Origin: Paraflavitalea pollutisoli
GTDB lineage: Bacteria > Bacteroidota > Bacteroidia > Chitinophagales > Chitinophagaceae
Direction: 5' to 3'
Assembly: GCF_029360705.1 (NCBI RefSeq)
Contig: NZ_JARKMX010000001.1
Span: 558,001 to 622,000 of the forward strand
Length of the DNA: 64,000 nucleotides
A model generated the notes under the pieces. That model saw only the letters and a list, made by a program, of their open reading frames with translations, was not told where the DNA came from and searched no databases. The translations under genes and the position numbers were made by a program. This document shows positions 26,426 to 35,227 of this stretch, piece by piece. The stretch's first letter is position 1; each line of letters opens with the position of its first letter.

Positions 26426-28822
26426 ATGTATTGTATGGTCAGACCTGTTTTATGGAGCCTTCTTTGTGTACTCCTTTCTCTGATGGCCGGGGCGCAGCTA
26501 ACTGTTTCCGGTAAATTGATTGATAGCAACAGCCGCGCCGGCATACCCGTGGTAAGTATTATCCTCCGGGCACTGCCGGATTCTGTAATCGTGATGAATG
26601 ACCGCTCGGATTCGACGGGCGGTTTTCTGTTAAAAAACATTCCTGCGGGCAAGTATGTCCTGCAGTTTACGGCCGTTGGGTACAAACGACAATTCCATCG
26701 CCTCGAGGTAAGCGCCGGGGCGGAGGAAATAGCTGTCGGTCTCCTGTCGCTCGAGCCCGACCACAACACGCTGCAGGCGGTAGTAGTAAGCGGTGAACGC
26801 AGGGCCATCCAGTACCGCGACGACAAGATGGTGATGCAGGTGGCCGGCAACGTATTGTACAAGTCCTCCATGAATGCCCTGGATATATTGTCCAAAGTTC
26901 CGGGCCTTACCGTAAACGGCGATGGTACCATGCTGCTGCAGGGCAGAAACCCGCCTACGTTATTTGTCGATGGCAAGCCATCTACCATGGGTGCAGAGGA
27001 ACAACTGGCCTGGTTATCGGCCCTCACCCCCGACCAGATCGAATCGATCGAGATCATTGCCAACCCGTCTGCCCGGTACGATGGTCAATACAAAGGCATC
27101 ATCGATGTACGATTGAAGAAACAGGGATTAGGCTGGAAAGGTAACCTCAGCACGCTCTTGCGCCAAAACAAATACTTCCTGGCGGATAACAGCCTTAACA
27201 TTTCACTGGCAACGCCCAAACTGGTCTATGGCATACGCCTGGGTTATATCAACGGCAGCGACGCCTATCGCTATGAAGCGCTGCAGCACCTGGCCAGTAA
27301 ACAATTGATGGCTACCCTGACCGACACCCGTACCAAACAGGATAACCTCAACCTGCTGGCCAGTATCGATTACCACCTCCATAAAGACCAGGTATTGGGC
27401 ATTACCTTCAAATCATGGCAGGCAAAACGGGATCGGTACAGCGATAACACGCTGGAGTTTTCCGATCCCCGGCGCGAAACCTTGCTCAGCGCTTCCCAAA
27501 GCTTCACCACGGCCGATCCGACACAGCGCAACAACTCGGTCAATATTAGTTATGATGCAGTGCTCGGTAAACATCGGCTCAATGTCTTCGGTGCCTTCAG
27601 CGAGATACGCAACGGGCAGCACGAGGATCTCCGGCACTTCAATGGTTTCTCGGGGGCGCTTACCGGGTACTGGAAAACAGCGATGCAGAATGACATCAGG
27701 TTACGAACAGTGCAATTCGACTATGCCGTGCCATTCGGCAAAGGAACCGTAGAAGCCGGCAGTAAATTTGCCCATATCACCACCAGCAATGACCTGCGGT
27801 ATGATACACTCACTAAAGACAACACGTTTGTTCCCGATGGTGGGCGTACCAATCGGTTCCTGTATGACGAATACATCAGTGCAGCCTATTTATCGTATGG
27901 CGCGACGGGCAAACAGCTTAGTTACAAACTAAGTCTGCGTACCGAACATACGGCCACCAATGCCAACGCCGTGACCACCCGCGAGATGAGGAAACGCAAT
28001 TATTTGACCTGGCTACCCAGTGCCAGCATCAACTACACCATACGGTCCAAAGAGACCATCGGGTTGGCTTTCACCCGGCGGGTCACCCGCCCGACGGTAG
28101 AGTTGCTGAATCCCTTCCGTTTCTATTATAGTCCACGTAACTACTGGGTAGGCAATCCCTATCTGCAAGCCTCTGTGACGACACAGTTGGCCTTTACGTA
28201 CACCAATAAGGATTGGCGTATATCGGCTGTTGCAGGCCGGGAAAAAGACCGTATGACGCGTTATCCCGAATATGATCCGGTGACCAATGATCTGTTGTAC
28301 CTGGGCACCAACCTGCCGCACAATGATTTTGCCAATATCGAAGTGGCCTACACCATGGCGGTTACCAAATGGTGGAAGTCGATGTACAATGGTGGCGTCT
28401 ATTACAGCAAAGACCTGATGCCTTATTTCGGACAGTTATTTGCCAACCCCGTGTTCGACTTCGTCATCAACGGTAGCCAGGTCTTTACCTTGCCGCAAGG
28501 GTGGACAGTAGATGCTTCCTGGCGGTATAAATCCTGGACAGGTAACAGTCTTTATTATATCAAACCAATAGGAGCACTGGACCTGGGTGTACAGAAAAGC
28601 TGGCTGAAGGGCACCTTGAATACGAAACTGAATTTCTATGATCTCTTCAATACCTATATACCACATTTGCGGTTCAGGAGAGAGGAGATCATCAACAATC
28701 GTTTTTACCACCGTGTATACGTACAGCGGCTGGCGTTGTCGGTGAACTATAGTTTCGGTAAAGCAAAGACCAAATCACGGCAAAACCGAACAACAGACGA
28801 AGAAGGTCGTGTAGGAAACTAA
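26426..28822 (+). CDS. Outer-membrane beta-barrel protein (PF14905, TonB-receptor-like)
   Basis: Outer-membrane protein of 798 residues. Signal peptide (VRPVLWSLLCVLLSLMAGAQ), then a carboxypeptidase-D-like regulatory beta domain (about 25-110, GKLIDSNSRAGIPVVSI). A plug-like region follows with YKSSMNALDILSKVPGLTVNGDG and ESIEIIANPSARYDGQYKGIIDVRL, and then a large barrel. This is the OMP_b-brl_3 subgroup common in Bacteroidota. No SusD partner is adjacent, so it is not a classical glycan pair. An ATG three codons downstream of the chosen start is equally possible. It is probably controlled by one of the two AraC regulators immediately upstream. Confidence 0.9.
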   Translation: MYCMVRPVLWSLLCVLLSLMAGAQLTVSGKLIDSNSRAGIPVVSIILRALPDSVIVMNDRSDSTGGFLLKNIPAGKYVLQFTAVGYKRQFHRLEVSAGAEEIAVGLLSLEPDHNTLQAVVVSGERRAIQYRDDKMVMQVAGNVLYKSSMNALDILSKVPGLTVNGDGTMLLQGRNPPTLFVDGKPSTMGAEEQLAWLSALTPDQIESIEIIANPSARYDGQYKGIIDVRLKKQGLGWKGNLSTLLRQNKYFLADNSLNISLATPKLVYGIRLGYINGSDAYRYEALQHLASKQLMATLTDTRTKQDNLNLLASIDYHLHKDQVLGITFKSWQAKRDRYSDNTLEFSDPRRETLLSASQSFTTADPTQRNNSVNISYDAVLGKHRLNVFGAFSEIRNGQHEDLRHFNGFSGALTGYWKTAMQNDIRLRTVQFDYAVPFGKGTVEAGSKFAHITTSNDLRYDTLTKDNTFVPDGGRTNRFLYDEYISAAYLSYGATGKQLSYKLSLRTEHTATNANAVTTREMRKRNYLTWLPSASINYTIRSKETIGLAFTRRVTRPTVELLNPFRFYYSPRNYWVGNPYLQASVTTQLAFTYTNKDWRISAVAGREKDRMTRYPEYDPVTNDLLYLGTNLPHNDFANIEVAYTMAVTKWWKSMYNGGVYYSKDLMPYFGQLFANPVFDFVINGSQVFTLPQGWTVDASWRYKSWTGNSLYYIKPIGALDLGVQKSWLKGTLNTKLNFYDLFNTYIPHLRFRREEIINNRFYHRVYVQRLALSVNYSFGKAKTKSRQNRTTDEEGRVGN

Positions 28823-28977
28823 CGGGCAAACGGCTGCGGGACAAGCCCGGCATAAACCGGTCTGATGGCGTATAACCTCTCGATGGCATAATTGCCCCTA
28901 TTGATTGTCGTGCCTGACCCCTGTGTGGTCACATCGGCTGTCTTATATTTAGTGACCGCGTATAAACAACGCGGAGC

Positions 28978-29772
28978 ATGACCATGGAAAGTTTACTGCA
29001 AGACAAAGTAGCCATCGTCTATGGCGCCGGATCGATCGGGCGTACCATCGCCCAGGCTTTTGCCAGAGAAGGTGCGCGGGTATTCATCGGTGCCCGCACG
29101 GAAGGGCGAGCCGCTAAACTGGTGGCGGCTATCCAGCAGGAGGGGGGGCAAGCGACAGCCGGTGTGGTAGATGTACTTGATCAGCAGTCTGTGTCTACTT
29201 TCGTAGCCGGGGTGGCAGCCCAGGCTGGCCGGATCGATATTACCTTTTGTGCCACCAACGTAACAGGCGGCAAGCAGGGAGCGGCTTTGAATGAAATCAC
29301 CTGGGAGGATTTCTTCCTGCCGCTGGAACATTATACCAAGTCGCAATTTCTCACGGCCAATGCCGCTTCCAAATACATGGTACAACAAAGCGCCGGCGTG
29401 ATCATGATGATCACTGCCATCCCCAGCCATATTCCCATCCCGTATACTACGGGGTTTGGCCCTGCCTGGGCCGCCATCGAGGCCCTTTCTAAAACACTGG
29501 CGGCTGAGTTGGGGCCGCACGGCGTAAGGACCGTCTACTTACACTCTTCCGGATCGCCTGAGTCGCAGGAGAGCATCGACCAAACTTTTGTGAACGATCC
29601 CATAGCCGATCAGCGTATGAAAGAGTGGAAGTTTGTGCACCGCAACCTGGTGGGCGGCAAACATCCTACCCTGGCGCAAGTGGGATATATGGCCGCCTTT
29701 ATGGCCTCCGACAAGGCCGGTTGCACATCCGGTACCTTTGCCAACCTTTCCAGTGGCATGGTGAACGAATAA
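28978..29772 (+). CDS. SDR-like protein lacking the catalytic Tyr-Lys pair
   Basis: Rossmann-fold SDR-superfamily protein of 264 residues. The cofactor loop is altered but recognisable (VYGAGSIGRTIAQAF instead of TGxxxGIG). The NNAG region reads FCATNVTGG. At the catalytic position, where active SDRs have YxxxKAA, this protein has FGPAWAAIEALSKTL (Phe160 and Trp164), so both catalytic residues are replaced. The rest of the helix is canonical, so a frameshift is not the cause. It probably binds a nucleotide without standard dehydrogenase chemistry, or uses other residues. It is preceded by a weak TATATTTA promoter-like element and followed by a strong promoter for the next gene. Confidence 0.85.
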   Translation: MTMESLLQDKVAIVYGAGSIGRTIAQAFAREGARVFIGARTEGRAAKLVAAIQQEGGQATAGVVDVLDQQSVSTFVAGVAAQAGRIDITFCATNVTGGKQGAALNEITWEDFFLPLEHYTKSQFLTANAASKYMVQQSAGVIMMITAIPSHIPIPYTTGFGPAWAAIEALSKTLAAELGPHGVRTVYLHSSGSPESQESIDQTFVNDPIADQRMKEWKFVHRNLVGGKHPTLAQVGYMAAFMASDKAGCTSGTFANLSSGMVNE

Positions 29773-29812
29773 GGCTTCCGACGACCGTTTTTGCCCGCCC
29801 ACCGATTGCGGC

Positions 29813-29843
29813 TTTGACACACCTGTAAGGAGAGATAGTTTTG
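29813..29843 (+). promoter_or_regulatory. Complete Bacteroidota promoter of the GH18-CE4-GT2 gene
   Basis: -33 box TTTG (29813-29816), 19-bp spacer, and -7 box TAGTTTTG (29836-29843), 33 bp before the ATG at 29877. This is the best-formed promoter in the window. Confidence 0.7.
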
Positions 29844-29876
29844 ACTCCGGATTGAACGGACAAAACTTAACCTAGT

Positions 29877-32800
29877 ATGAGCAGCGAAAAACAGGTCTTC
29901 CAAACAACTAGTAAATGGCGCTGGCGGGCCTTTCAGTGGACCAGCCGCCTGGTAGTGTTTGCCCTGGTATTGATGATACCTGTGGTGATCGTCACCCTTG
30001 CGCGTGGATTAAAGCCCGGCTTGCCCTTGTTGGCCAGTAAAGCCGATGCATTACATGAATTGCCACATCCGGTAGAGCCAGCCGGCTTCAATAAAAAAGA
30101 AACTAAGAAATACAAAGGCTTTGATGCTTTTTTGAGGGCGAAGGATAAGAATGAACAATTGACAAAGCATCCGACGGCCCCGCACCTGACCAAACACCAG
30201 GTACGGGCCGCTTTTTATGTAGACTGGGACCCGCAGTCTTTTTACTCTCTGCAGCAGCACATCGATCAACTCAATATGGTGGTACCGGAATGGTTCTTCA
30301 TCGACCCGGCAACCGATACCCTCCGGGTGGAAATAGACCAGGAGGCTTTGGAGTTGATGAAGCAAAAGCAGGTGAGGATCGTTCCCCTGATCAACAACAC
30401 CAACGAATCCCTGGGCGAAGGTGCTTTCGATGGTGATATGATGCACCGCATACTGCACAATCCCCAAAAGCGGGAAAGACTGATCAACGATATCGTAAAG
30501 TACCTTGACCAGTACCAGCTTCAGGGCATCAATATCGACTTCGAAGATTTTAAGGAAAACAGCGATGAACCCATTATTGCTTTCCAGAAAGCATTGTATG
30601 AGCGATTGCATGCCAAAGGGTACCTGGTAACACAGGATATAATGCCGCATGATGCCGACTTCAATGTAAAGGCATTGCAGGCCCACAATGATTACATGTT
30701 CCTGATGGCTTATGATGAACATTATGCGACCAGCGTGCCGGGCAGCGTCAGCGGCCAGCAATGGGTCGAAAAGGTGTTGGATGAAACAGCCAGTGGTGTG
30801 CCCACCGATAAATTGATACTTTGTGTAGCCGCCTACGGATATGACTGGCCCCGGCATATGGAAGGCGGAACGGTTACTTACCAGCAGGCGCTGGCGGGTG
30901 CCAGGCAGTACAACGCGATGATCGGATTCGACAATACTTCCTATTCCAACCACTATCAATATACCGATGCAAATGGGTTGCCGCATGACGTGTACTTCAA
31001 TGATGCAGCTACTAATTTCAACACGGTGCGGTTTGCTGATGAATACGGAACAGCCGGTACCGCTTTGTGGCGGCTGGGTAGCGAAGATGACCGCATCTGG
31101 ACCTTCTACAGTCGTAACCTGACCAATAAAGCATTGGCAGCACATCCTTTCGACTACAGTAAATTAAAACTGGTCAAGACAGCGGTAGAGCGGCCCGATT
31201 ATATTGGAGATGGCGAAGTGCTCAATGTACTTACCGACCCACAACCAGGTAAGATCAATCTGTCGGTAGATACTACCGAGGGGCTGATCGGTGAACAACA
31301 ATATGTGCAGTTACCTACCCGCTATGTGATCAGGAAATATGGTGTGGTACACAAGCAGGTTGCCCTCACCTTCGATGATGGACCTGATCCTACCTATACT
31401 CCCCAGGTACTGGACATTCTTAAAAAGGAGCAGGTACCCGCTGCCTTTTTTGTGATCGGTGTGCAGGCGGAGAACAACCTGCCTTTGTTGAAAAGGATCT
31501 ACCGGGAAGGACATGAGATCGGTAACCATACTTTCACCCATCCCAACATTGCTGCCGTCAGCGCAGAGCGGGCAGGAACGGAAATGGAAGCCACCAGATT
31601 GCTGATAGAAGCCATTACCGGCAGGAGTACAGTACTGTTCAGAGCCCCTTATAATGCCGATTCGGAGCCGTCTACCGACGCGGAATTGCGCCCCATCAGC
31701 CTCAGTAAACAACAAAACTATTATACGATCGGAGAAAGCATCGATCCCAACGATTGGGAGCCGGGTGTGAATGCGGATAGTGTGTACAACCGAACCATCC
31801 GGGAGTATGAGGAAAATCCTTCCAAGGGCATTATTCTCTTACACGATGCTGGTCGCAATCGGCAGGCAACGGTGGATGCATTGCCCCGTATTATTCATTA
31901 TTTCAAGCAACATGGTATTGCCTTTACTACCATTGCTGGCCTGCTGGGTAAAACCCGGGATGAGGTGATGCCGCCGGTGAACAATTCATTGGTTGCCTGG
32001 AACGGACGTATTGCTACAGTTGGTTATTGGCTCGGCCACTTCCTGACTGCCGCCTTCTGGGTGGCCATCGTACTGGGCTTTGTGCGTATTGGAGCGATGG
32101 CTGTGATGGCCATCCTGCAGAGGATCAGATCGAGCAGGGCAGCAAGGCAGTTGTCTGCAATACCATTTGCCAATGCAGCAGCTCAGCCGACAGTCAGCAT
32201 TATTGTGCCTGCCTATAATGAAGCGATCAATGCGGTGAAGACCATCGAAACCCTGCTGCAGCAAGACTACCCCCATTTCGATATCCTGTTTGTAGACGAC
32301 GGGTCCAAAGACAAGACTTTTGAGATCGTGTCAGCAGCCTTTGCGGGCAACGAACGTGTACGTGTGTTGACCAAGCCCAATGGCGGCAAAGCATCGGCCC
32401 TCAATTATGGCCTGTCCCAAACAACCCGGGCGTTTGTCATCTGTATCGATGCCGATACACAATTGAAGCAGGATGCAGTAAGCCAGTTGATGCGGAAGTT
32501 TGAGGTGCCCGAAACGGCCGGCAATACTGTACGGCTCATTGGTGCCGTTGCCGGTAACGTGAAGGTGGGTAATGAAAATAACATGTTGACCCGCTGGCAA
32601 AGCATCGAATATACGACTGCGCAGAATTTCGATCGCCGGGCCTTCGATCTCATTAATGGCATTACCGTAGTACCTGGAGCTATCGGAGCTTTCCGTAAAG
32701 CAGCCATTGAAGAAGCCGGTGGGTTTACCACCGATACGCTGGCGGAAGATTGCGATCTTACCATCCGGATCTTACGTAGTGGCTATCACGTGGTGAATTG

Positions 32801-33311
32801 TCCCGAAGCCATCGCGGTCACAGAGGCGCCGGAAACATTAAAGCAGTTCATGAAACAACGTTTCCGTTGGTCGTATGGGGTGATGCAGGCATTCTGGAAG
32901 AACAGGGACGCTTGTTTCAATCCCCGCTATAAGGCGCTGGGTATGGTATCGCTGCCCAATATTCTGCTGTTCCAGATAATATTGCCGGTATTGGCGCCGT
33001 TAGCAGATGTTATGTTCGTGCTGAGCCTGTTCTGGAACCGGCACGACCCGGGTAGTATGCACAAGATCCTGTTTTATTACCTGGTGTTTTTCGCCGTAGA
33101 CGTACTGGTGAGTGTGGTGGCCTTCATTTTTGAGAAAGAGAAGCCAGCGAAGCTGGTTTGGCTCATACCGCAACGGTTGGTATACCGTCAGCTGATGTAC
33201 GTGATCCTGTTCCGGTCAATCCGGAAGGCTGTGAAGGGAGAAGGGCAGGGTTGGGGTGTACTCAAGCGGACAGGAAATGTCAAGCAACTGAGCGGAACTA
33301 TGGCATCATAA
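29877..33311 (+). CDS. Trifunctional GH18 / polysaccharide deacetylase (CE4) / GT2 fusion
   Basis: Protein of 1144 residues joining three enzymes of exopolysaccharide metabolism. A signal-anchor helix (about 19-42) precedes a GH18 YaaH/chitinase-like domain (about 100-440), whose catalytic segment LQGINIDFEDF is near residue 216. Next comes a NodB/CE4 deacetylase (about 485-680) with LTFDDGPDPTY and the metal-binding EIGNHTFTHPN. A transmembrane segment (about 712-745) leads to a GT2 synthase domain (about 770-1020) with IIVPAYNE, VDDGSKD, IDADT, EDCDLTIRI and QRFRWSYGV. C-terminal helices close it. Topology puts hydrolase and deacetylase outside and synthase inside. The combination mirrors PgaB (CE4 plus hydrolase) and PgaC (GT2) of poly-N-acetylglucosamine synthesis, so a beta-linked, partly de-N-acetylated polymer is the likely product (inference). 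Confidence 0.93.
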   Translation: MSSEKQVFQTTSKWRWRAFQWTSRLVVFALVLMIPVVIVTLARGLKPGLPLLASKADALHELPHPVEPAGFNKKETKKYKGFDAFLRAKDKNEQLTKHPTAPHLTKHQVRAAFYVDWDPQSFYSLQQHIDQLNMVVPEWFFIDPATDTLRVEIDQEALELMKQKQVRIVPLINNTNESLGEGAFDGDMMHRILHNPQKRERLINDIVKYLDQYQLQGINIDFEDFKENSDEPIIAFQKALYERLHAKGYLVTQDIMPHDADFNVKALQAHNDYMFLMAYDEHYATSVPGSVSGQQWVEKVLDETASGVPTDKLILCVAAYGYDWPRHMEGGTVTYQQALAGARQYNAMIGFDNTSYSNHYQYTDANGLPHDVYFNDAATNFNTVRFADEYGTAGTALWRLGSEDDRIWTFYSRNLTNKALAAHPFDYSKLKLVKTAVERPDYIGDGEVLNVLTDPQPGKINLSVDTTEGLIGEQQYVQLPTRYVIRKYGVVHKQVALTFDDGPDPTYTPQVLDILKKEQVPAAFFVIGVQAENNLPLLKRIYREGHEIGNHTFTHPNIAAVSAERAGTEMEATRLLIEAITGRSTVLFRAPYNADSEPSTDAELRPISLSKQQNYYTIGESIDPNDWEPGVNADSVYNRTIREYEENPSKGIILLHDAGRNRQATVDALPRIIHYFKQHGIAFTTIAGLLGKTRDEVMPPVNNSLVAWNGRIATVGYWLGHFLTAAFWVAIVLGFVRIGAMAVMAILQRIRSSRAARQLSAIPFANAAAQPTVSIIVPAYNEAINAVKTIETLLQQDYPHFDILFVDDGSKDKTFEIVSAAFAGNERVRVLTKPNGGKASALNYGLSQTTRAFVICIDADTQLKQDAVSQLMRKFEVPETAGNTVRLIGAVAGNVKVGNENNMLTRWQSIEYTTAQNFDRRAFDLINGITVVPGAIGAFRKAAIEEAGGFTTDTLAEDCDLTIRILRSGYHVVNCPEAIAVTEAPETLKQFMKQRFRWSYGVMQAFWKNRDACFNPRYKALGMVSLPNILLFQIILPVLAPLADVMFVLSLFWNRHDPGSMHKILFYYLVFFAVDVLVSVVAFIFEKEKPAKLVWLIPQRLVYRQLMYVILFRSIRKAVKGEGQGWGVLKRTGNVKQLSGTMAS

Positions 33312-33395
33312 AACGACTGATTTTGCCGATTCACCGAATGGTTGAAAAGCCGGGATTTTGTACCAGTATCTTTACAAAACGATAAATCACATAAC

Positions 33396-33719
33396 ATGAA
33401 AAAAGTACTCTTAGCCATCCTCGTCATCATCGGTTTCCATGCGGCGTCAGTAGCTCAAACGGCACCTGCCACCAAGACCGCCACAACACAGGCAAAAAAA
33501 GAAGATAAAGCGTCCGTCAACAAGGAACATGCGAAAGCAACCACACCGGCTATCCCCGAAAAGCCTGCCAAAGACGAAAAGGCAGCAGGCCCTGTAAAGA
33601 AAGATGGTACACCGGATAAACGCTACAAAGCCAATCAGGCCAAAGCATCCGGACCTGCCAAGAAAGATGGTACTCCAGACATGCGTTATAAGGCAAATAA
33701 GAAGAAGGCCGCAAAATAA
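33396..33719 (+). CDS. Small exported Lys/Ala-rich repeat protein
   Basis: Protein of 107 residues with a signal peptide (MKKVLLAILVIIGFHAASVAQ). The rest is a very basic, low-complexity body containing two copies of GPxKKDGTPDxRYKANxxKA near its C-terminus. I recall similar KKDGTPDxRYK motifs in small Bacteroidota proteins, but no function is known to me. The charge pattern suggests binding to anionic polymers (DNA, polysaccharide). The start is the ATG at 33396 because an upstream in-frame ATG at 33342 gives no signal peptide. It lies just downstream of the exopolysaccharide fusion gene and ends in its own terminator. Confidence 0.8.
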   Translation: MKKVLLAILVIIGFHAASVAQTAPATKTATTQAKKEDKASVNKEHAKATTPAIPEKPAKDEKAAGPVKKDGTPDKRYKANQAKASGPAKKDGTPDMRYKANKKKAAK

Positions 33720-33760
33720 TAGTTTATGTTAGGTTAAGGTTTAATCTCCCATTCAATCCA

Positions 33761-33791
33761 GGGTGTCTCTGCAAAAGAGGCACCCTTTTTT
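33761..33791 (+). terminator. Terminator after the repeat protein gene
   Basis: Inverted repeat gggtgtctct / agaggcaccc (one wobble pair), 5-nt loop, followed by six T residues. Confidence 0.85.
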
Positions 33792-33805
33792 GATCAATGC
33801 CCCTA

Positions 33806-35005
33806 TTAATTAAAATAACCATCTTTCAAGGCTTCGCAGAAAATGGTGTAGTCTTTGGCAACTTGTTTGGCATAAGCGGAAGCCCAGTCGAGCACCGTAT
33901 TTTCCCAGGCGGCATCGACGGCAAATGCCTTCAATGCATCGGCGGTGGCAGCTCCCTGTCTGCCGCTGCTGCGCAGGTGGGCAGATGCTATCAGCATGGC
34001 CAGGTCCGAGAGGTATTGAACTACACGATTGGTTTGCTGCCAGGCACTATCGAGATCGATCTTATCGGCAGTGGGCTGGATGGCACGTGCTACATACCAT
34101 TCATCCCGGAATACGAAGGGCGTCAGGTAAGCGGGGGTTACATGTTGCATCATGTCCTGTACGCCAATGATACGGTCCGCTTCCTGCTGCCAGCTGGGTT
34201 GAACAACTCCTGCCGGTAGTGGAATGCAGGAAGCTGTGGCCAGCTTCAGGTCGATCAATCTTTTTTTGCGTGGGTCTTCCTTGTTTTCCAACAGGCAGAG
34301 ATATCGTTTGAGGCCAATACTGCCGGTGCCTGCAATACGGAAGCCGGCATCTACCATTTTATAGCCTGCGTGATAGCCTGTGGCAGCCGTTGCTGCAAAT
34401 GTTTTGATCAGGTCTTTTTTCAGGGGGGCGTCGATTGCCAGCAATTTTTTATCCAACAGCAATTTGGCGCCGGAGGCCTTGTTGTTGGTTCGCTCACGCA
34501 ATAGGTCGCCCCGTTTACGCTCGCTCACTTTGTTGATGAGCTTTTTGATAAGCCCTGCGGCAGTTTCCTTTTCGATGTTGAAAGCCTTGTTGCGGATCAA
34601 TGCAAACCGGTATTGTTGCAGTAACTGCTGTACCAGCTTCTTTTTTTCTTTGTAGGTAAGACCTATTTCGGCGGTGGCGAGCTCTAAAGATACCAGGCAA
34701 CGCGACAGATCATATAGCAACGGGGCCTGCATACCTTCATCGAAATCGTTCATGTCGAAGTACACCAATTTATTGCCGCCTTTATAGCTGCCGAAATTCT
34801 CCAGGTGAAGATCGCCACAGATCCAGGTGCCTGGCGAAGTGGAAAACGGATATGCCTGCAGCAGGTCATGGTAAAACAAGTGGCAGGTACCGCGAAAGAA
34901 CCGGAAGGCATCGATGGCCATCGCCTCATACTTCAGTGGCAGTACTGCTTGCTCCCTGTTCGCATTAAAGAGTCTGATGATCGCCGGAGTATCTCTGTTC
35001 ACCAT
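33806..35005 (-). CDS. DUF2252-family protein (kinase-like fold)
   Basis: Protein of 399 residues matching DUF2252: KYEAMAIDAFRFFRGTCHLFYHDL near the N-terminus, then WICGDLHLENFGSYKGG and LVYFDMNDFDEGMQAPLLYDL. The paired HLEN and D-x-N-D-F-D-E motifs resemble the catalytic and metal-binding loops of aminoglycoside-phosphotransferase-like folds. Phosphotransfer on a small molecule is therefore plausible but unproven. The protein is probably cytoplasmic. It is convergent with the small repeat protein gene and divergent from the isochorismatase-like gene, so it is a single-gene unit. Confidence 0.88.
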   Translation of the reverse strand: MVNRDTPAIIRLFNANREQAVLPLKYEAMAIDAFRFFRGTCHLFYHDLLQAYPFSTSPGTWICGDLHLENFGSYKGGNKLVYFDMNDFDEGMQAPLLYDLSRCLVSLELATAEIGLTYKEKKKLVQQLLQQYRFALIRNKAFNIEKETAAGLIKKLINKVSERKRGDLLRERTNNKASGAKLLLDKKLLAIDAPLKKDLIKTFAATAATGYHAGYKMVDAGFRIAGTGSIGLKRYLCLLENKEDPRKKRLIDLKLATASCIPLPAGVVQPSWQQEADRIIGVQDMMQHVTPAYLTPFVFRDEWYVARAIQPTADKIDLDSAWQQTNRVVQYLSDLAMLIASAHLRSSGRQGAATADALKAFAVDAAWENTVLDWASAYAKQVAKDYTIFCEALKDGYFN

Positions 35006-35139
35006 ACTGTTAAGGTAATCTTTTATGGTTGATAGTGATGAAGCGACCTCTGGCAGGCGATTTCTTAATCTACATTAAGAGTTTGATAATCTACTTCTTG
35101 GCTTCGATAAATTATACAACACTATCCCCCAATTGTCAC

Positions 35140-35170
35140 TTGTTGCCGGTTACGCACTGATATAATTTTG
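35140..35170 (+). promoter_or_regulatory. Promoter of exported isochorismatase-like gene
   Basis: -33-like TTGTTG (35140-35145), then -7 element TAATTTTG (35163-35170), spacing 17-20 bp depending on which TTG is used. The leader to the ATG at 35228 is about 50 nt. Confidence 0.6.
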
Positions 35171-35227
35171 TGTTATCAAATTGAATGAAACAGATAATAA
35201 ACCTAACAAAACTTAAATAAGAAGATC

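Noticed and set aside
30051-31145. A 364-codon open frame on the minus strand opposite the GH18 domain
   Set aside because: Fully inside the fusion gene, rich in His/Ile/Val as typical of antisense frames, no domain.
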